Source: Polaribacter sp. SA4-10 (lineage in GTDB: Bacteria > Bacteroidota > Bacteroidia > Flavobacteriales > Flavobacteriaceae). Taken from it: a DNA stretch of 64,000 nucleotides. The position numbers were made by a program, and so were the translations under genes. The first letter of the stretch is position 1, and each line of letters starts with the position of its first letter. The stretch is taken from NCBI RefSeq assembly GCF_002163835.1, contig NZ_CP019331.1, positions 3,111,573 through 3,175,572 of the forward strand. The letters run 5' to 3'. Positions 57,575 through 64,000 of the stretch are shown here, in pieces. A model generated the notes under the pieces. That model saw only the letters and a list, made by a program, of their open reading frames with translations, did no database searches and was not told the origin of the DNA.

Positions 57575-58510
57575 ATGAAACAAAATACAAATACTATTTT
57601 AATGATTCGTCCAATCAATTTTAGGATGAATGAACAAACTGCAGTAAATAATTATTATCAAAAAGTATTAGATAATTTATTGCCTGCTTCTGTAAATGCA
57701 AAAGCCCAAGAAGAGTTTGATAATTTTGTAGAAAAATTACAAAGTTTTGGCGTTAATGTTATTGTTGTTTCAGATACAGAAAAGTTTGATACACCAGATT
57801 CTATTTTTCCAAATAATTGGATTTCTTTTCATCAAGATGGAACGGTTGCTTTATACCCAATGTTTGCAGAAAACAGAAGATTAGAAAGAAGAGAAGATGT
57901 TTTAGAAGAATTAGAGAAACAAGGTTTTGTAATTGAAAATATTGTTGATTATACTTCTGCAGAAGAAGAGAAAGTTTTTTTAGAAGGAACAGGAAGTTTG
58001 TTGTTGGATAGAGAAAACAGTAAAGCCTATTGTGCTTTGTCTCCAAGAGCTGATGAAGAATTATTTATAGAATTCTGTGAAGATTTTGAGTATACTCCTG
58101 TGTCTTTTGTTGCAAATCAGACTGTAGAAGAAAAAAGAGTCGCAATTTATCATACAAACGTAATGATGTGTTTAGCAGATACTTTTGCAGTTGTATGTCT
58201 AGATTCAATAGATGATAAAAAAGAGCGTAAAAACATGCTTAAACACCTAAAAGAGGATGGTAAACAAGTTATTGCGATTACAGAAGAGCAAGTGAGCCAT
58301 TTTGCAGGAAATATGTTACAAGTTCTTGGAAAGGATGCTATTAAATATTTAGTAATGAGTCAAGCTGCACACGATTGTTTAACACAAAGTCAAATTTCAC
58401 AAATTAATAACCATTGTCAGATTATTTCTAGTTCTTTAAATACAATTGAAGCTTGTGGAGGAGGAAGTGCACGTTGTATGATGGCAGAAGTATTTCTTCC
58501 AAAAAAATAA
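57575..58510 (+). CDS. ctlX: Citrulline-utilisation hydrolase CtlX-like
   Basis: The 311-residue protein is a paralog in the same superfamily, with ILMIRPINFRMNEQTAVNNY, DSIFPNNWISFHQDGTVALYPM, catalytic His in IYHTNVMMCLAD and the nucleophile Cys in GGGSARCMMAEVF (C301). These are CtlX features; the family is linked to citrulline hydrolysis to ornithine. It follows the DDAH-like gene in a probable two-gene operon. Confidence 0.85.
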   Translation: MKQNTNTILMIRPINFRMNEQTAVNNYYQKVLDNLLPASVNAKAQEEFDNFVEKLQSFGVNVIVVSDTEKFDTPDSIFPNNWISFHQDGTVALYPMFAENRRLERREDVLEELEKQGFVIENIVDYTSAEEEKVFLEGTGSLLLDRENSKAYCALSPRADEELFIEFCEDFEYTPVSFVANQTVEEKRVAIYHTNVMMCLADTFAVVCLDSIDDKKERKNMLKHLKEDGKQVIAITEEQVSHFAGNMLQVLGKDAIKYLVMSQAAHDCLTQSQISQINNHCQIISSSLNTIEACGGGSARCMMAEVFLPKK

Positions 58511-58541
58511 CAGTTATTTTTAAGATAAAATTCTCATCTTA

Positions 58542-58549
58542 TAAATTTG
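58542..58549 (+). promoter_or_regulatory. Candidate -7 element for the PrsW-like gene
   Basis: TAAATTTG matches TAnnTTTG only 12 bases before the ATG at 58562, so a transcript from here would have a very short leader. No -33 TTG is evident. Confidence 0.3.
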
Positions 58550-58561
58550 TATTTTCACAGA

Positions 58562-59236
58562 ATGAATTTATTAATTATAGCTGTTGCACCTGTAACAATT
58601 ATTATACTTTATATTTATTTTAAAGATAAATTTGAAAAAGAACCAATTGCAATTTTAGCAAAAAGTTTTTTATTAGGGGCAACTATAAGTGTTTTAATCA
58701 CAGCTGTACTTGGTACAATTGCTAATCATTTGTTGCCGGTTATAGATGATAAAAGTATACTTCAACAATTATTAAAAGCATTTATTGTTGTTGCTTTGGT
58801 TGAAGAGTTTTCTAAATATGTAATCGTTAGATATTACGCTCAAACAAATAAAGAATTTAACGAGCCTTTTGATGGAATTGTATATTCTGTTATGATTTCT
58901 ATGGGTTTTGCAACTTTAGAAAATGTATTATATGTGTATCAATTTGGTTTTGAAACAGGAATAGCAAGAGCATTTACAGCTGTTCCTGCACATGCAACAT
59001 TTGCAATTTTAATGGGGTATTTTATGGGGAAAGCAAAATTTTCTAAGAATAGAATTCTCTTAAATTTATCTGGACTGTTATTAGCTACATTTTTTCATGG
59101 CGCTTATGATTTCTTCTTTTTTATAAACTTTATTCCTGGAATTTCTATTGGGGCATTTATTTCACTAATTATTGGATTAGTTTTATCAAATAGAGCCATA
59201 AAAATGCATCAGAATAATTCTAAATTTAAGCCTTAA
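58562..59236 (+). CDS. PrsW-like intramembrane protease
   Basis: From ATG 58562 the protein has 224 residues; a TTG 15 bases upstream is the alternative but overlaps the promoter element. It has about seven membrane helices with the PrsW/CPBP-type motifs VEEFSKY (paired Glu), GFATLENVLY, PAHATFAILMGYF and FFHGAYDF. PrsW cleaves an anti-sigma factor in Bacillus; the substrate here is unknown. Convergent with the phosphatase gene, two bases apart. Confidence 0.85.
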   Translation: MNLLIIAVAPVTIIILYIYFKDKFEKEPIAILAKSFLLGATISVLITAVLGTIANHLLPVIDDKSILQQLLKAFIVVALVEEFSKYVIVRYYAQTNKEFNEPFDGIVYSVMISMGFATLENVLYVYQFGFETGIARAFTAVPAHATFAILMGYFMGKAKFSKNRILLNLSGLLLATFFHGAYDFFFFINFIPGISIGAFISLIIGLVLSNRAIKMHQNNSKFKP

Positions 59237-59238
59237 AT

Positions 59239-60879
59239 CTAATCTTTATATACTTCATCAATTACTTTTCCAGTTGTTCCGTTTGGAAATTCAATTTGCA
59301 ATAAATTTGAAATTGTTGGCGCAATATCTGTAATTTCATATTTTTTTGAAGATGAACCTTGTTTAATTCCATTTCCATAGAAAATTAAAGGAACATGAGT
59401 GTCATAAGAGTATCCAGAACCATGACTTGTGCCTTTTCTTCCTCTAGCTAGTGTAGATGGATAAGGAATCATTAAAACATCACCAGAAAACTTTTGATTA
59501 TAACCATTCTGTAAGGAATTTAAAACTCCAGAAGTAAAATTAGTGTTCTGTAGTGTTTTAGCAGTAACAGCTTTATAGATTGTCTCAAAATTAAGAACTT
59601 CTTCTGCTAATTTATCAGCAACATCATTTTTGTTTAAACCTAAAGATTCAATTTTTTCCTTATCTAAAAATATCTGATAATTAGAAATATTTTCAATCAA
59701 TTCAACAGAATTAAAATACTTTTTAGTAATGCCTGAAATAAAATTATTTAACTTTTTAGTATTTATATAGTGAGCAGGTATTTTAAGGGATTGTAAATAA
59801 GCAGGAACATGAACTGCTGCATGATCTGCAGTTAAAAATAAGGTGTAATTATCTTTACCTACTTGTGTGTCTAAAAACTGAAAAAAGCTAGCTAAATCTT
59901 TATCCAATCGTAAATAAGTGTCTTCAGTTTCTATTGCAGCAACACCGTATTTGTGACCAATATAATCTGTTGATGAAAAACTTACTGTAAGAAAATCTAT
60001 AAAATTGGATTTCCCTAAATTCTCGCCAATAATAGCCGCTTTTGCAAAATCTGCAGTAAATGTGTTTCCTGCTGGAACTTCTTTTATTAATGAGTAATTG
60101 TCATTTTTTGAACGTAAATTTTTTAAATATTTTGGAAATATTGGTTTTTCTTGACCTGTTATTTTGCCTTCAAAGATACTATCATCAACCAAACTATTAG
60201 TGTACGTTTTTATATCATATAAAGTCTTCCAAGGTTCATTTAAGTATTCATCAGCTTTATTATTAGCATTAAAATCTTTCACCCATTTAGGGAGTTCATT
60301 CATGTAAAAAGTACTAGTTATCCATGTATTATAATCATCACCATCATACCAATATGCAGCATTTGCAGAATGACCAATAGGTAAAATTGCAGATCGATCT
60401 TTTATAGAAATCCCAATAGTTTTTCCTCTTTGGTTTTGTGCCAAATTCAATTGATCTGCTACAGTTGTTGTATATAATCTATGTGGAGATTTTTGACCAT
60501 AATTTCCTGAATTACCTACAGTTTTGTAGTTTGAATCGTCTACACAATAAATAGATTTTTTTAGAAATTTATCATACCAATTATTAGAAATTATACCATG
60601 ATTGCTTGGTGTTGTTCCTGTAAAAATTGATGCATGTCCAACGGCAGTATATGTTGGGATGAAATTATAATGCGCATTTTTTAATGAAAATCCGTTTTTT
60701 AATAATCGATTAAAACCATCTTCTCCATATCTATCTGCATAACGTGTTAAATAATCATATCTCATTTGATCTATTACAATACCAACAACCAATTTAGGTT
60801 TTATAATTTCTTTTTTTTGTGATTTACAACCAATAATACTAATGATAGCGATTAATAAGAAGAAAAATATTTTTTTCAT
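59239..60879 (-). CDS. pafA: PafA-like alkaline phosphatase lipoprotein
   Basis: The 546-residue protein has lipobox IIGC (C18), then the NPP/alkaline-phosphatase fold: metal-ligand D37 in IVIDQMRYDY, nucleophile T78 in PTYTAVGH, N99 in IISNNWYD, and K160 and R162 in IKDRSAILP. These match T79, N100, K162 and R164 of the characterised PafA of Elizabethkingia, a monoesterase active in high phosphate. TADHAAVHVP supplies further ligands. A surface or periplasmic lipoprotein releasing phosphate from organic esters is expected. Confidence 0.88.
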   Translation of the reverse strand: MKKIFFFLLIAIISIIGCKSQKKEIIKPKLVVGIVIDQMRYDYLTRYADRYGEDGFNRLLKNGFSLKNAHYNFIPTYTAVGHASIFTGTTPSNHGIISNNWYDKFLKKSIYCVDDSNYKTVGNSGNYGQKSPHRLYTTTVADQLNLAQNQRGKTIGISIKDRSAILPIGHSANAAYWYDGDDYNTWITSTFYMNELPKWVKDFNANNKADEYLNEPWKTLYDIKTYTNSLVDDSIFEGKITGQEKPIFPKYLKNLRSKNDNYSLIKEVPAGNTFTADFAKAAIIGENLGKSNFIDFLTVSFSSTDYIGHKYGVAAIETEDTYLRLDKDLASFFQFLDTQVGKDNYTLFLTADHAAVHVPAYLQSLKIPAHYINTKKLNNFISGITKKYFNSVELIENISNYQIFLDKEKIESLGLNKNDVADKLAEEVLNFETIYKAVTAKTLQNTNFTSGVLNSLQNGYNQKFSGDVLMIPYPSTLARGRKGTSHGSGYSYDTHVPLIFYGNGIKQGSSSKKYEITDIAPTISNLLQIEFPNGTTGKVIDEVYKD

Positions 60880-60904
60880 TTTTGATAAATATCAGATTAT
60901 CTAC

Positions 60905-60912
60905 CAAAAGTA
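60905..60912 (-). promoter_or_regulatory. Candidate -7 element for pafA
   Basis: On the minus strand the bases read TACTTTTG, matching TAnnTTTG, 25 bases before the pafA ATG. No clear -33 and no recognisable Pho box. Confidence 0.4.
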
Positions 60913-60989
60913 ATTATTTTTTATTTTGATGCCTATTACTTTACGCTCTATTAATGATAATTTAATACTTTAGCATAAAATTTAATTAA

Positions 60990-61730
60990 ATGAATTACCT
61001 AGAACATACTGGGAAATATTTTATGATGCTAGGTCAGGTTTTTAGAAGACCGCAAAAGAGCAGACTTTTTTACGAAGCTTTTTTTAAAGAAATTGAAGAG
61101 CTTGGTTTAAAATCTCTTGGTATTATAATGTTTATCTCTTTTTTTATTGGAGGAGTTATTGCTTTACAGACGGCATTAAACTTAGAAAGCCCTTTTATTC
61201 CAAAATCACTTATTGGTTTTGCTGCAAAGCGTTCTATCATTTTAGAATTTGCACCCACATTTTGCTCAATAATTTTAGCTGGTAAAGTTGGTTCATATAT
61301 AACTTCTAGTATTGGTACAATGCGTGTAACAGAACAAATAGATGCTTTAGAAGTAATGGGTATTAACTCATTAAATCACTTAGTATTACCAAAGATTTTA
61401 GCAACGGTTCTCTTTTACCCTTTTTTAATTTCTTTAGCAATGGTTTTAGGAATTTTTGGAGGTTGGCTTACAGGTGTTTTGTCTGGGTTGTTTACAGGAG
61501 CAGATTATATTGAGGGATTACAAGAAGATTTTGACCCTTTTCTAATTAATTACGCAATTATAAAAACATTAGTATTTGCTTTTCTTATAGCTACGGTGCC
61601 TTCTTATCATGGGTATTTTGTAAAAGGAGGTTCTATTGCCGTTGGTAAAGCAAGCACTCAGGCTGTAGTTTGGACAACTGTCTTAATTGTAGTAGCAAAT
61701 TATATTTTAACGCAAATGCTGTTAACATAA
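60990..61730 (+). CDS. mlaE: MlaE family lipid ABC transporter permease
   Basis: The 246-residue inner-membrane permease has the MlaE core FISFFIGGVIALQTALNL, IVLEFAPT-like (SIILEFAPTFCSIILAGKVG), MRVTEQIDALEVMGINSLNHLVLPK and FVKGGSIAVGKASTQAVV. It moves phospholipids between membranes with MlaF and an MCE protein. The mlaF start follows its stop without a gap; no MCE gene is in the window. Confidence 0.94.
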   Translation: MNYLEHTGKYFMMLGQVFRRPQKSRLFYEAFFKEIEELGLKSLGIIMFISFFIGGVIALQTALNLESPFIPKSLIGFAAKRSIILEFAPTFCSIILAGKVGSYITSSIGTMRVTEQIDALEVMGINSLNHLVLPKILATVLFYPFLISLAMVLGIFGGWLTGVLSGLFTGADYIEGLQEDFDPFLINYAIIKTLVFAFLIATVPSYHGYFVKGGSIAVGKASTQAVVWTTVLIVVANYILTQMLLT

Positions 61731-62498
61731 ATGATAGAAGTAAAAAATTTACATAAAGGTTTTGGTGATGTAAAAGTCTTGAAAGGACTTTCTGCTACTT
61801 TTCTCCCAGGAAAAACAAGTCTAATTATTGGGCAAAGTGGTTCTGGAAAAACGGTGTTTTTAAAAACTTTAATTGGACTTCACACTCCAGAAGAAGGAAC
61901 TATTTCTTTTAATGGAAAACCAAGTACAGATTTTACAAATAAAGAAAGAAGACAATGGAGACAAGAAATAGGAATGGTTTTTCAAGGAAGTGCTTTATTT
62001 GATTCTCAAACTGTGGAAGAAAATGTAATGTTTCCTTTAAAAATGTTTACCAATCAATCTCAAGAAGAAATGTTAGAGCGGGTAAACTTTGTTTTACATA
62101 GAGTTAATTTAGATAATTCAAATAAAAAATTACCTGCAGAATTATCTGGAGGAATGCAAAAAAGAGTAGCAATTGCAAGAGCGATTGTTATGAACCCAAA
62201 GTACTTATTTTGTGATGAACCAAATTCTGGTTTAGATCCTCAGACAGCAATTGTAATTGATAATTTAATTCAAGAGATTACAGATGAATATCAAATTACA
62301 ACCGTAATAAATACCCATGATATGAATTCAGTAATGGAAATTGGAGAAAAAATTGTTTTTTTAAAAAATGGTACAATTGCATGGGAAGGGAGTAGTAAAG
62401 ATATTTTTAAAACTGATAATGAAGCAGTTGTAGACTTTGTGTATTCTTCTAATTTATTTAAAAAAGTAAGAGAAGCATATTTAAATGAAACAAAGTAA
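61731..62498 (+). CDS. mlaF: MlaF-like lipid ABC transporter ATPase
   Basis: The 255-residue ATPase has Walker A GQSGSGKT near residue 34, Q-loop GMVFQGSALFDSQTVEENVMFPL, signature LSGGMQKRVAIARAI, Walker B YLFCDEPNSGLDPQTA and the H-loop NTHDMNS. The FQGSALFDSLT-like Q-loop and SGGMQKR are characteristic of MlaF. It is immediately 3' to mlaE and its last codons lie in an inverted repeat. Confidence 0.95.
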   Translation: MIEVKNLHKGFGDVKVLKGLSATFLPGKTSLIIGQSGSGKTVFLKTLIGLHTPEEGTISFNGKPSTDFTNKERRQWRQEIGMVFQGSALFDSQTVEENVMFPLKMFTNQSQEEMLERVNFVLHRVNLDNSNKKLPAELSGGMQKRVAIARAIVMNPKYLFCDEPNSGLDPQTAIVIDNLIQEITDEYQITTVINTHDMNSVMEIGEKIVFLKNGTIAWEGSSKDIFKTDNEAVVDFVYSSNLFKKVREAYLNETK

Positions 62499-62520
62499 AA
62501 ATAAATTTGTTTCATTTAAA
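62480..62520 (+). terminator. Inverted repeat at the end of mlaF
   Basis: TTTAAATGAAACAAA and TTTGTTTCATTTAAA form a perfect 15-bp stem with an 11-base loop containing the mlaF stop. No T-run follows, but the right arm contains the TTTG of the tRNA promoter. Terminator function is possible; overlap with the promoter is certain. Confidence 0.5.
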
Positions 62521-62536
62521 ATAAGGTGTATATTTG
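62506..62536 (+). promoter_or_regulatory. Promoter of tRNA-Lys
   Basis: TTTG at 62506-62509, a 19-base spacer and TATATTTG at 62529-62536 are a full consensus match, 22 bases before the tRNA. Confidence 0.85.
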
Positions 62537-62558
62537 CAGCCGCTTAAAACGAACAAAA

Positions 62559-62631
62559 GACCTGGTAGCTCAGTTGGTAGAGCATCTCCCTTTTAAGGAG
62601 AGGGTCCTGGGTTCGAGCCCCAGCCCGGTCA
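62559..62631 (+). tRNA. tRNA-Lys (anticodon TTT)
   Basis: The 73 bases fold as a cloverleaf: D stem GCTC/GAGC, anticodon stem TCTCC/GGAGA with loop CTTTTAA (anticodon TTT), T stem CTGGG/CCCAG with TTCGAGC loop, discriminator A. CCA is not encoded. The acceptor stem GACCTGG/CCCGGTC has one U5-C68 mismatch. Confidence 0.96.
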
Positions 62632-62642
62632 CATTTTTTTTT

Positions 62643-62672
62643 AAAACTCTGTATTTATTTACAGAGTTTTTT
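62643..62672 (+). terminator. Terminator of tRNA-Lys
   Basis: AAAACTCTGTA / TACAGAGTTTT, an 11-bp stem with a six-base loop and T-run, 11 bases after the tRNA. Confidence 0.9.
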
Positions 62673-62789
62673 GTTTTTAATAAGTAGTTTTTTGCCCTTA
62701 GGTCTATTTTTTTAGATCATTTAATCTTTTTTTCTTTTTTAAAAAATAAACTACTTTTTTGTATCTTTCCCGGGGTCTAAATTATTATT

Positions 62790-64000
62790 ATGGAAGAAAA
62801 TATTGATAAAAATAGTAGTGTAGAAAATTCTAAGCAAAATGTTCAAAACGATGCCAAGGGATTATTTGTTAGCATTAAAAAATATTTAAAAGAACTTTTA
62901 GATTTTAGAGATGATACGGACCATGAAGCAACTATTAATGCAATCAAAGCAGATATTCCTTTTAAAGGAGCCACAGCTTGGATTCTTATTTTTGCTGTTT
63001 TTGTGGCTTCTATAGGTTTAAATGCAAACTCTACTGCTGTTGTTATTGGAGCCATGTTAATATCGCCTTTAATGGGGCCTATTTTAGGGCTTGGTAGTGC
63101 TTTTGCTATTAATGACATAGAAGTTTTTAAAAAATCTGCCATAAATCTTGCTACAATGATTGTATTAAGTTTATTGGCGTCTTTTGTATTCTTTTATTTT
63201 TTCCCTTTAAGTGAAGATACTTCAGAGTTATTAGGAAGAACAAAACCAGATATTAGAGATGTTTTAATTGCTTTTTTTGGGGGTTTAGCTTTAATGGTTG
63301 CTAGAACAAAAAAAGGAACCGTTGCATCCGTGATTTTTGGAGTTGCAATTGCTACAGCTTTAATGCCTCCATTATGTACTGCAGGTTATGGTTTAGCGAA
63401 AGGTTTTTCTGGAGATCCTATTGGTTTTACCTACGCTTTAGGAGCAATGTATCTTTTTACAATTAATACTATTTTTATTGCTTTAGCAACATTTTTAGTT
63501 TTAAAATTATTGAGTTTTCCAATGCATAAATATGCAAATGCGGCTAAAAGAAAACGATATGCTACAATAGCAACTGTTGTTGGTTTTGCTGTAATGATTC
63601 CCGCCGTTTATACATTTATTAGTGCCTTAGATGAAAGTAGAGTAAACGCTCAATTAAAAAAGTATGTAAAAAATGAAGTATCTACAATTGAAAACTTTCA
63701 ATTAATTGATAAGGATTATAATTCTGATACTAAAGTTTTAAAGCTTAATTTTTTTAATGAAGTAACCGTTGCTGAGAAAAATATGTTGGAAAGTAGGTTA
63801 ATGAATGACCCAAGGTATAATCGTTTAAAGGATGTTAAAATACAGATTAAAGGAAGTGATACTAAAAGTTTTGAGTTAATAACCACAGCTTACACAGAAA
63901 AAAGACAAGAGTTACAAGAAAGTAAAAACATCATCGCTGGTCTTCAAAAACAAATAGAAGATTTACAAGGAACAATTTCTAATTTAAATAATAGAATTGA
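62790..64000 (+). CDS. DUF389 family membrane protein (partial, C-terminus beyond window)
   Basis: From ATG 62790, 403 codons are visible without a stop. After a charged 60-residue N-terminus the protein has six or so membrane helices with the DUF389 signature GLNANSTAVVIGAMLISPLMGP, GGLALMVARTKKG and GVAIATALMPPLCTAGYG. The last visible part is soluble and ends in a coiled coil (KRQELQESKNIIAGLQKQIE). The function of DUF389 is unknown. Length seen already exceeds the minimal domain, so a soluble C-terminal region is expected. Confidence 0.88.
   Translation, partial: MEENIDKNSSVENSKQNVQNDAKGLFVSIKKYLKELLDFRDDTDHEATINAIKADIPFKGATAWILIFAVFVASIGLNANSTAVVIGAMLISPLMGPILGLGSAFAINDIEVFKKSAINLATMIVLSLLASFVFFYFFPLSEDTSELLGRTKPDIRDVLIAFFGGLALMVARTKKGTVASVIFGVAIATALMPPLCTAGYGLAKGFSGDPIGFTYALGAMYLFTINTIFIALATFLVLKLLSFPMHKYANAAKRKRYATIATVVGFAVMIPAVYTFISALDESRVNAQLKKYVKNEVSTIENFQLIDKDYNSDTKVLKLNFFNEVTVAEKNMLESRLMNDPRYNRLKDVKIQIKGSDTKSFELITTAYTEKRQELQESKNIIAGLQKQIEDLQGTISNLNNRI

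Noticed and set aside
62696..62720. Hairpin GGTCTA/TAGATC after the tRNA terminator
   Set aside because: Only six pairs including a wobble, with no clear role; a strong terminator already lies upstream.

Overview
The window is low-GC DNA from a member of the Bacteroidota, almost certainly a marine Flavobacteriaceae of the Polaribacter/Tenacibaculum type. The evidence is the tandem SusC/SusD (RagA/RagB) pairs, a long surface protein of the kind exported by the type IX secretion system (T9SS), a PafA-type alkaline phosphatase, DUF5723 and CtlX proteins, zinc-free L36, and promoters of the Bacteroidota form TTTG-N19-TAnnTTTG. Genus is inference; no rRNA gene is present to confirm it.

Layout. 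1-5.0 kb (minus strand): the N-terminal 673 codons of a secreted surface protein, then a trkA-trkH potassium uptake operon. 5.1-11.6 kb: radC, then five envelope or polysaccharide genes (deacetylase-like and FemAB-like on plus; hexapeptide acyltransferase, asparagine-synthase-like and flippase on minus). 11.6-17.8 kb: a YjjG-type HAD phosphatase, a small lipoprotein, a DUF5723 protein, a multiply broken pseudogene, rarA, a rhomboid protease and rlmB. 17.9-33.1 kb (minus): three consecutive SusC/SusD pairs, the most downstream with an accessory lipoprotein, all for TonB-dependent uptake of unidentified substrates. 33.3-34.9 kb: an Omp85-like barrel protein.

35.0-52.5 kb is the ribosomal superoperon from rpsL to rplQ, including fusA, secY, infA, rpmJ and rpoA. 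It is not one simple unit. A terminator and an overlapping promoter split rpsJ from rplC. A 236-nt leader before rplC carries a terminator-like hairpin that competes with an alternative pairing. Internal promoters precede rpsH and rpoA, and strong inverted repeats sit in the otherwise rare gaps before rpsH, rpsK, rpsD and rplQ. Flavobacterial ribosomal autoregulation is poorly mapped, so these gaps are the most promising undescribed material here.

52.6-64 kb holds housekeeping and catabolic genes: carA, eno, citrate synthase, two guanidine-modifying hydrolases (a DDAH/arginine deiminase relative and CtlX) likely acting on arginine and citrulline, a PrsW-like protease, a PafA-like phosphatase, an mlaE-mlaF lipid transporter core, tRNA-Lys(TTT), and a DUF389 membrane protein cut by the window end. 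No CRISPR array, insertion sequence, prophage or rRNA was seen. The only span above 300 bases without an intact gene is the pseudogene at 14242-15017.
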